Positions 1 to 4,655 of a stretch of 5,043 bases of DNA are shown piece by piece; the first letter of the stretch is position 1; each line of letters opens with the position of its first letter. The stretch covers positions 12,112 to 17,154 of the forward strand of contig PNBM01000057.1 of NCBI GenBank assembly GCA_003135995.1, given 5' to 3'. Source of the DNA: Ignavibacteriota bacterium (GTDB lineage: Bacteria > Bacteroidota > Ignavibacteria > Tepidaquicellales > Tepidaquicellaceae). The position numbers and the translations under genes were made by a program. The notes under the pieces were generated by a model. That model was given only the letters and a program-made list of their open reading frames with translations. It had not been told where the DNA came from and searched no databases.

Positions 1-365
1 ATCGGAATATGATTTTGCTGACAAATCGGCGCACCTGCCTTACTTCTTGACGAAGCAACTTCACCTATGATTGCAACAACTTTATCACGGTTAATTAATT
101 TCTGAACGACCGTCTGCGTTTCCGAAGTTTTTCCCTGGTTATCTTCCGTAATCATTTCAATTTTTTTCCCGAGCACACCCCCGTTTTTATTTATTTCTTC
201 AACGGCTAATTTAAGACCGTTGTCTGAAGAAATTCCGAACGTGGCTTCACTTCCTGTTAAAGAAGCATATTGTCCGATTTTAATAATATTTTCATTTTTC
301 TTACCGCAGGAAGTGATGGCAAATACTAACACGACCAAAATAAAACTTAATGTTCTGATTTTCAT
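1..365 (-). CDS. Branched-chain amino acid/amide ABC transporter substrate-binding lipoprotein (partial, 3' end outside window)
   Basis: Reading the minus strand from the ATG at 365-363 gives 121 codons that stay open to the window edge, so only the N-terminal part is present. The product starts with a lipoprotein signal peptide: Lys/Arg near the start, a hydrophobic stretch at residues 5-16, and a lipobox-like ITSC with Cys20 as the acylated residue. The mature part begins IIKIGQYASLTGSEATFG and continues with an AVEEINKNGGVLGKKIE segment and an AIIGEVASS segment. These are hallmarks of the type I periplasmic binding fold used by LivJ/LivK-like proteins (Peripla_BP_6). The family captures amino acids, amides, urea or similar solutes in the periplasm and delivers them to an ABC permease; the ligand cannot be read from this part. 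The gene is divergent from the ubiquitin-like gene, and its start is supported by a good Shine-Dalgarno sequence. No functional tie to the neighbouring cluster is evident. Confidence 0.9.
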   Translation of the reverse strand, partial: MKIRTLSFILVVLVFAITSCGKKNENIIKIGQYASLTGSEATFGISSDNGLKLAVEEINKNGGVLGKKIEMITEDNQGKTSETQTVVQKLINRDKVVAIIGEVASSRSKAGAPICQQNHIP

Positions 366-374
366 ATGTTTTAT

Positions 375-380
375 TCCTTT
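375..380 (-). promoter_or_regulatory. Shine-Dalgarno site of the binding-protein gene
   Basis: On the minus strand this reads AAAGGA, nine bases before the ATG at 365. It fixes the start of the lipoprotein gene. It is the only clear Shine-Dalgarno match in the window; the other visible starts are preceded by A/T-rich sequence. Confidence 0.65.
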
Positions 381-452
381 GGATTTTAAAATTTTCTAAA
401 AAATACCTCAATTTGATTTCAAAAACAATTTATAAGGAAATGTTACAAAATT

Positions 453-500
453 ACTTTATAACTTTACGAACTTTATAAACTTTACAAACTTTATGAACTT
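453..500. repeat. Short tandem repeat, 9-nt period (ACTTTAYRA)
   Basis: About five consecutive units of consensus ACTTTAYRA are visible: an 8-nt ACTTTATA, then ACTTTACGA, ACTTTATAA, ACTTTACAA and ACTTTATGA, ending in ACTTC. On the opposite strand the unit is TRTAAAGTT. It lies in the 178-base divergent gap between the lipoprotein gene and the ubiquitin-like gene, ending about 44 bases before the latter's ATG. It shares period and core with the blocks at 2143-2194 and 4594-4648, so it is probably a diverged member of one intergenic repeat family. A role as tandem operator sites is possible because of its position, but nothing in the sequence proves it. Confidence 0.75.
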
Positions 501-543
501 CTTTTTGTATTTAAGTATTGAAAACTAATTAATAAATTATACT

Positions 544-840
544 ATGGGAAAAATTAATGTAACAATCATAGATGCCACGGGAAATAAAGAGCAGGAAGCA
601 ACACTTCCGGATGATGCGTCTATAAAAAGAATTATGGAAGCTCTTCTGCCGAGAATGAAAATGCCTGTCACAGGTCCGGATGGAGAACCTCTTTCATATA
701 AATTCCACCATAAAGCCTCAGGTAAACAGCTTTCGGATAACCAGACACTTTCAGAAGCAGGCGTTAAAGACGGAGATGTGCTCAGGTTATATCCGGAAAT
801 AACCGCAGGCTCTCGCTCAATGTTAAATGTTAAATGTTAA
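544..840 (+). CDS. YukD/EsaB-type ubiquitin-like (beta-grasp) protein
   Basis: The 98-residue product has the ubiquitin-like beta-grasp layout: strand 1 at residues 3-9 (INVTIID), strand 2 at about 15-20, a helix at about 24-36, then KASGKQLSDNQTLSEAGVKDGDVLRL at 57-82. This last part resembles ubiquitin's GKQLxDxxTLxxxxIxxGxxLxL region. It best fits the small bacterial ubiquitin-like proteins related to YukD/EsaB and is the likely modifier of the cluster, acting in the cytoplasm with the E1-like enzyme encoded 129 bases downstream. There is no Gly-Gly end. After the family-like ending RLYPEITAG (residues 81-89) comes a tail SRSMLNVKC, mostly encoded by a TTAAATG repeat that also supplies the stop codon. 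The ATG at 544 is preceded by A/T-rich sequence without a Shine-Dalgarno site, and the protein begins directly at strand 1. Ubiquitin-like fold is near certain; conjugation, as opposed to sulfur transfer or a scaffold role, is inferred. Confidence 0.88.
   Translation: MGKINVTIIDATGNKEQEATLPDDASIKRIMEALLPRMKMPVTGPDGEPLSYKFHHKASGKQLSDNQTLSEAGVKDGDVLRLYPEITAGSRSMLNVKC
817..840. repeat. 7-nt-period TTAAATG repeat forming the 3' end of the ubiquitin-like gene
   Basis: About three units of TTAAATG lie inside the last codons of the ubiquitin-like gene. The 18 bases at 819-836 (AATGTTAAATGTTAAATG) recur perfectly in inverted orientation at 2204-2221. A 7-nt unit containing TAA shifts frame with each copy, so three units give a stop in every frame. 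Here that supplies the TAA at 838-840. Confidence 0.8.
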
Positions 841-935
841 AGTAATAAAGTTAAGTACCACTCATTTAATTCTTAATAAAAATATTCAAAACTATCCGTT
901 TCTCTTTTTGCTTTATTTATCATTTTTACTTTTTG

Positions 936-943
936 TAAATTTG
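936..943 (+). promoter_or_regulatory. Possible Bacteroidota-type -7 promoter element (TAAATTTG)
   Basis: TAAATTTG fits the TAnnTTTG element of Bacteroidota-type promoters and lies 26 bases before the ATG of the E1-like gene, in the 129-base gap after the ubiquitin-like gene. The nearest upstream TTG (908-910) is 25 bases away, farther than the usual spacing of about 19. The region is so T-rich that chance matches are likely. If real, the E1-like gene has its own promoter and would carry a very short leader. Confidence 0.22.
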
Positions 944-969
944 TTTATGAATATTTATAAACACAAAAT

Positions 970-2136
970 ATGATTAATCTCGTCGGTATCGAAAAAAACA
1001 GGTATGCAAGATTCGAACTTATAAACTGGTGGAATCAGGATATTTTAAAAAATTCAAAAATTCTTGTCGCGGGCTGTGGCGCTTTAGGAAATGAAATTGT
1101 AAAAAATCTCGCTATGGTTGGATGCGGTAATATTTTTGTTGTCGATATGGACTTCGTTGAAAAAAGCAACCTCACCCGCAGCGTTTTGTTCAGGAAAGAA
1201 GACGAAGGAAAATCAAAAGCTGAAACTATTTGCAAAAGAGCAAAAGATATAAATGAAGAAATAAACATATCTTATTTTCACGGAAATATTTTTAATCTTG
1301 GTCTCGGCGTGTTCAAAGAAATGGATTTGATAATCTGCGGACTCGATAACCGTGAAGCCCGGTTTTTTGTAAACCAGTCATGCTGGAAAGTAAACCGTCC
1401 CTGGATAGACGGCGCGATTGAAGTACTGAACGGCGTTGCGAGGATGTTCATTCCGCCCGACGGAACCTGCTACGAATGCACATTAAACGAAATTGATTAC
1501 AATCTGATGAATAAACGAAAATCCTGTATGATGCTCGGACTTGACGATATAATAGAGGGAAAAATTCCCACAACTCCTACAGTTTCATCCATTATTGCGG
1601 GGGTAGAAGTACAGGAAGCAGTAAAGTATCTCCACAACAAGGAAATGGTTACACTTAACGGAAAAGGATTTGTATTTAACGGAAATACAAATGAAACTTA
1701 TATCGTCGAATATCAAAAGAATGAAGATTGTACTTCGCACGATACATTTAAAGAATTCGAAAAATTAAATCAAAAATTTTCTGATGCATCATTAAACGAT
1801 GTAATAGAATTCGGAAAAAAATATTTTAACAGCCCGGATTTTATAATTGAATTTAACAACGAAGTCGTTTACGAACTAAAAGACGAAAATGGAAACACAG
1901 AAGAATATTTTGCAAATATTAATTTATTAACTCAAAAAGATATTGTCAGGAACGAAAAAATTCTTAAAGCGAATTCGTTTCATAATTTAAAACCGGGTTC
2001 TGAAATTTCGGAAAAACTTAAGAACATGAAATTAGTTGATTTAAAAATTCCATTTAACGATATCGTAACCGTGACTAATTCCGAAAAAGAAATCCATCTT
2101 GAGTTCGGATACGATGAAATATTTAAAACACTATAA
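970..2136 (+). CDS. E1-like ubiquitin-activating enzyme (ThiF/MoeB/UBA superfamily) with C-terminal extension
   Basis: The 388-residue product adenylates the C-terminus of a ubiquitin-like protein with ATP, and probably forms a thioester with it. The N-terminal two thirds is a ThiF/E1 adenylation domain. It has the nucleotide loop GCGALG (35-40), acidic strand end VVDMD (57-61), SNLTR (66-70) with GKSKA (80-84), and CGLDNREARF (123-132). CYEC (167-170) matches the first zinc CxxC of UBA3 and MoeB, and Cys254/His257 (DCTSH) may complete the site. Cys186 (RKSCMM) lies 16 residues after Cys170, near the position of the UBA3 catalytic cysteine. IPTTPTVSSIIAGVEVQEAVKYL (199-221) is the conserved crossover helix region. 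Residues 258-388 form a separate domain with no cysteines, ending in LVDLKIPFNDIVTV, placed where eukaryotic E1s carry the E2-binding ubiquitin-fold domain. Length exceeds MoeB/ThiF (about 250) and approaches UBA3. The ATG at 970 lacks a Shine-Dalgarno site. The likely partner is the upstream ubiquitin-like protein. Confidence 0.92.
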   Translation: MINLVGIEKNRYARFELINWWNQDILKNSKILVAGCGALGNEIVKNLAMVGCGNIFVVDMDFVEKSNLTRSVLFRKEDEGKSKAETICKRAKDINEEINISYFHGNIFNLGLGVFKEMDLIICGLDNREARFFVNQSCWKVNRPWIDGAIEVLNGVARMFIPPDGTCYECTLNEIDYNLMNKRKSCMMLGLDDIIEGKIPTTPTVSSIIAGVEVQEAVKYLHNKEMVTLNGKGFVFNGNTNETYIVEYQKNEDCTSHDTFKEFEKLNQKFSDASLNDVIEFGKKYFNSPDFIIEFNNEVVYELKDENGNTEEYFANINLLTQKDIVRNEKILKANSFHNLKPGSEISEKLKNMKLVDLKIPFNDIVTVTNSEKEIHLEFGYDEIFKTL

Positions 2137-2142
2137 ATAAAT

Positions 2143-2194
2143 ATAAAAGCTTTAAACGCAAAGTTCGCAGAGAAATATCGCAAAGTTCGCAGAA
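2143..2194. repeat. Intergenic repeat block with 9-nt-period CGCAAAGTT units
   Basis: The block starts seven bases after the stop of the E1-like gene. It contains two copies of CGCAAAGTTCGCAGA separated by a few bases, after an AAAGCTTTAAACGCAAAG lead-in. The 22 bases at 2142-2163 match 4627-4648 perfectly in inverted orientation, including a HindIII-like AAGCTT core. Dispersed units of this CGCAAAGTT type are common between genes in Bacteroidota-like genomes. No protein is encoded here. Confidence 0.8.
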
Positions 2195-2203
2195 ATTTTT
2201 TTT

Positions 2204-2221
2204 CATTTAACATTTAACATT
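2204..2221. repeat. Inverted copy of the TTAAATG 7-nt-period repeat
   Basis: CATTTAACATTTAACATT is the exact reverse complement of 819-836. It ends six bases before the TTG start of the RING-like gene, so it forms that gene's 5' leader, and with the copy at 819-836 it brackets the whole E1-like gene. Confidence 0.8.
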
Positions 2222-2227
2222 TATAAC

Positions 2228-3067
2228 TTGATTTGCCCTTATTGCCAGACGAACATAAAAAACAGTGCTGACATAATCATTTGTCCATCCTGCAAAACTC
2301 CTCATCATAAGGAATGCTGGGATGAAAACAAAGGGTGTACTACGTTCGGATGCATTAATAACCCGAATACAAATAAAAAGGGAATTGACATCGGGGACGA
2401 AACAATTGAAAGTGTTGAAAAAATTTTAAGAGACGACAAAGTAAAAGAAATTCCCTGTCCGGGATGTAAAGCGTTGATTCCCGAAGACTCACTTTATTGT
2501 AATTATTGCGGCTACGATTTAAAAAACAAGGTAAACGCAAAGGAAGAATTTGAAAAAGAATTCAGAAAAAGATATAAAGACAAAGTTTATTTTAATAAAA
2601 AAAGAATTATCATCACTTCGATAAGTGCCGCCTTAATTGTTATTTTAATTCTTACTACGATTTTTGTTACCATAAACAAAATCAACAATTATTTTAATTC
2701 CGATGAATACAGCGTTAAAAATTTCCTTGAAGACTGGCGCGATAGCTGGCAAAAAAAGGATTTAACAAAATATAAATCTTTTCTTGATAAAGACTATCTT
2801 TATGTTGATAAAGACGGAAAATCTTATAACTTAAATGAAAGAATAAAACGTTTAAATTATACTTTTGAAAATTACAAATTTATTAAAATTTACATTTCAG
2901 ATATAAATGTAATTCCCGACTCAACTTCATCGGGATATATGAACGTAACCTTTGACCAGAATTATATTTCTGACGTGGTAAAGGAATCGGGTAAAAAAAC
3001 TTTACGGCTTTACAAAGGAAACGAAACCGGAAATAAATGGAAAATATTCAGAGAATATTTCGAATAA
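2228..3067 (+). CDS. Membrane protein: RING-like domain, zinc ribbon, one membrane span, NTF2-like domain (candidate E3)
   Basis: The 279-residue product begins with a binuclear treble-clef motif: C3xxC6, C19xxC22, H27xxC30 (within HHKECW) and C37x4C42 (GCTTFGC). This eight-ligand order fits a cross-brace RING and resembles prokaryotic RING family 1. A second zinc site follows, C77xxC80 and C91xxC94 (CPGC...CNYCG), then a Lys/Arg-rich linker and one strong membrane span at about 126-149. The positive N-terminal side places the zinc domains in the cytoplasm. Residues 160-279 (YSVKNFLEDWRDSWQKKDLT ... KTLRLYKG ... WKIFREYFE) look like an NTF2/SnoaL-like fold outside the membrane, of the kind seen in bacterial sensor or cell-wall proteins. 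Next to ubiquitin-like and E1 genes, it could recruit or stimulate modifier transfer in response to an external cue. The start is TTG at 2228; no ATG precedes the first zinc ligand, so TTG is the best choice. Many prokaryotic RINGs are unrelated to ubiquitin, so the E3 role is inference. Confidence 0.85.
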   Translation: MICPYCQTNIKNSADIIICPSCKTPHHKECWDENKGCTTFGCINNPNTNKKGIDIGDETIESVEKILRDDKVKEIPCPGCKALIPEDSLYCNYCGYDLKNKVNAKEEFEKEFRKRYKDKVYFNKKRIIITSISAALIVILILTTIFVTINKINNYFNSDEYSVKNFLEDWRDSWQKKDLTKYKSFLDKDYLYVDKDGKSYNLNERIKRLNYTFENYKFIKIYISDINVIPDSTSSGYMNVTFDQNYISDVVKESGKKTLRLYKGNETGNKWKIFREYFE

Positions 3068-3086
3068 AAAATTCATTTAAAAAATA

Positions 3087-4547
3087 ATGAGTAAAAAAAT
3101 ATTAATAATAATTATATTTGCTTTTCTCTTACGACTCATAGACATTACATTTCCAATATCCGGCTGGCACTCCTGGAGACAGGCGGATACGGCGGCGATG
3201 GCGAGAAATTTTTATTCAAGCGGACATAGTATAGTTTATCCCCAGATTGACTGGAGAGGAAACACGGAAGGATTCGTTGAAAGCGAATTTCCGCTTTACC
3301 AATATTTAGTATCTTTATTCTATCTTATTTTCGGAGTGGAAGAAATAATCGGCAGGTTACTATCTGTCTTTGCATCGTTGTGTATTATATTCGGACTTTA
3401 TTTAATTGTGAAAAAAATTCTCGGTGAAAAAACCGCACTCACGGCTTCTTTGATTTATTCCGTTTTACCTCTGAATATTTATTTTAACAGGGCGTTCATG
3501 CCGGAAACCGTTATGATGACTTTTTCCGTATGGGGTATTTATTTTTTTATCCGCTGGATTGATGATGACAAAATAACATATTTTATTATCTCTTTCATTT
3601 TCATATCGCTCGCAGCACTTTTAAAGCTTCCTTCGCTGTATTTAGGTCTTCCTCTCGCTTATCTTTCTTTTAAAAAATACGGAGTTAAAACTTTTTATAA
3701 TTATAAAATTTTATTTTTTACCGTTATAGTTTTTTTAATTGTGGCGCTTTGGTATTACCATTCTCATCAATTGTATTTGCTGACGGGGCTGACTTTCGGT
3801 ATATGGACTCCCGGAACAAATAAATGGCTGATGTTCGATATGTTATTAAAGCCGTCTTTTTATAATGACCTTATTTTTAAAAGCATCGCGGAAAGACATT
3901 TAACTTATGCCGGTTTTATTATTTTCATTTGGGGTTTATTTATAAAGCGGACTAAAGAAAAAGAATTTATGTTCGATTTCTGGTTAATTGCCATAATAAT
4001 TTTTTTCTTAATCGTACCCGAAGGAAATCTTTCGCAGGAATATTATCAGCTCCCTTTCAATATTGTAGCATCCGTTTTTATTTCAAAGGTAATTGTTAAA
4101 TATTATAATATTTATGTGAATAGAAAAAGTAAATTATTAAGTTCAACGAACAGGACGGCATTAGTAATCATATTAATTTGCCTGACATTACTTCCCGTAC
4201 TGTCTGCTCACAGATTATATAATTTTTATAAACAGGAAAATAAAAATTCGGCAATATTTGAGTTATCTGAGAAAATTCAAAGTGTTTCGGATAAAAGCGA
4301 TTTAATAATAACCGTCTCCGAAGGTAATCCTGTTTTTCTGTATAATGCAAACCGCAAAGGATGGGTTTGCAATATGCAGGATGTGAATAAAAATTATTTA
4401 AATGAAAAAAAATCAAAGGGCGCTAAATATCTTTTAGCAGATAAAACTTTTCTGAAAGATAAAATTAATCCCGGAAGTTTTGCAGAAGTTATTAAAATAT
4501 TCAAAACCGTATCGGACAACGATAAATTTATAATTTTAGAATTATAA
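3087..4547 (+). CDS. PMT/ArnT-type integral membrane glycosyltransferase
   Basis: The 486-residue product is a polytopic membrane glycosyltransferase of the PMT/ArnT (GT39/GT83-like, PMT_2) superfamily, which moves a sugar from a polyprenyl-phosphate donor to a protein, lipid or glycan on the outer face of the inner membrane. After the first span (about 4-22) comes a periplasmic loop HSWRQADTAAMARNF (28-42) with Asp34, the likely catalytic acidic residue, and ESEFPLYQYL (65-74). RAFMPE (135-140) follows, with further hydrophobic segments at about 71-84, 88-108, 115-133, 141-157, 163-178, 207-224, 272-286, 296-310, 322-336 and 357-373. EYYQLP (318-323) is also typical. Residues 374-486 form a soluble periplasmic tail. 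The ATG at 3087 lies 19 bases after the RING-like gene, so the two are probably cotranscribed. Acceptor and sugar cannot be read from sequence, and a functional link to the Ubl cluster is unproven. Confidence 0.87.
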   Translation: MSKKILIIIIFAFLLRLIDITFPISGWHSWRQADTAAMARNFYSSGHSIVYPQIDWRGNTEGFVESEFPLYQYLVSLFYLIFGVEEIIGRLLSVFASLCIIFGLYLIVKKILGEKTALTASLIYSVLPLNIYFNRAFMPETVMMTFSVWGIYFFIRWIDDDKITYFIISFIFISLAALLKLPSLYLGLPLAYLSFKKYGVKTFYNYKILFFTVIVFLIVALWYYHSHQLYLLTGLTFGIWTPGTNKWLMFDMLLKPSFYNDLIFKSIAERHLTYAGFIIFIWGLFIKRTKEKEFMFDFWLIAIIIFFLIVPEGNLSQEYYQLPFNIVASVFISKVIVKYYNIYVNRKSKLLSSTNRTALVIILICLTLLPVLSAHRLYNFYKQENKNSAIFELSEKIQSVSDKSDLIITVSEGNPVFLYNANRKGWVCNMQDVNKNYLNEKKSKGAKYLLADKTFLKDKINPGSFAEVIKIFKTVSDNDKFIILEL

Positions 4548-4550
4548 AAA

Positions 4551-4581
4551 AAAGATGTTATTTGAATTAAATAACATCTTT
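4551..4581. terminator. Bidirectional hairpin terminator between convergent genes
   Basis: A perfect 13-bp inverted repeat (AAAGATGTTATTT / AAATAACATCTTT) encloses a 5-base loop, GAATT. It begins three bases after the glycosyltransferase stop codon. On the minus strand the stem runs into a stretch of Ts (the A-run from 4546), which makes a good intrinsic terminator for the prenyltransferase gene. On the plus strand the tail is only TTTAATAAAG, so termination of the glycosyltransferase transcript may be weaker. The stem is AT-rich with few G-C pairs. Confidence 0.75.
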
Positions 4582-4593
4582 AATAAAGTTCTA

Positions 4594-4648
4594 TTCTTTG
4601 CGACCTTTATGTTCTTCCTTTGTGTTCTTTGCGTTTAAAGCTTTTATA
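4594..4648. repeat. Intergenic repeat block, inverted relative to 2143-2194
   Basis: On the minus strand this reads as AAAGCTTTAAACGCAAAG followed by CACAAAGG, CATAAAGG and CGCAAAG units at roughly 9-nt spacing. 4627-4648 matches 2142-2163 perfectly in reverse. It lies between the terminator hairpin and the 3' end of the prenyltransferase gene, ending seven bases short of its stop codon. Confidence 0.78.
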
Positions 4649-4655
4649 CGAGGAT

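Noticed and set aside
453..500. CRISPR array
   Set aside because: The units are 9 nt long, imperfect and without spacers.
504..533. Promoter for the ubiquitin-like gene (TTTG at 504-507 with a downstream -7 box)
   Set aside because: No TAnnTTTG-like element lies at a suitable distance; the A/T-rich sequence gives only chance matches.
1035..1268. Minus-strand open frame of 77 codons inside the E1-like gene
   Set aside because: It is a shadow of the E1-like reading frame; its product is Ser/Phe/Ile-rich with no recognisable domain.
1980..2213. Minus-strand open frame overlapping the E1 3' end and the repeat
   Set aside because: It begins within the repeat leader and otherwise mirrors the E1-like gene; no domain or ribosome site supports it.
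817..2221. E1 gene as cargo of an insertion sequence bounded by the inverted TTAAATG repeats
   Set aside because: No transposase or target-site duplication is seen, and the repeats are low-complexity tandem units, not defined terminal inverted repeats.
2355..2540. Minus-strand open frame of 61 codons inside the RING-like gene
   Set aside because: It lies wholly within a well supported gene, and its composition is that of an antisense shadow.
4168..4416. Minus-strand open frame of 82 codons inside the glycosyltransferase gene
   Set aside because: It is fully overlapped by the periplasmic tail of the glycosyltransferase and has no recognisable features.
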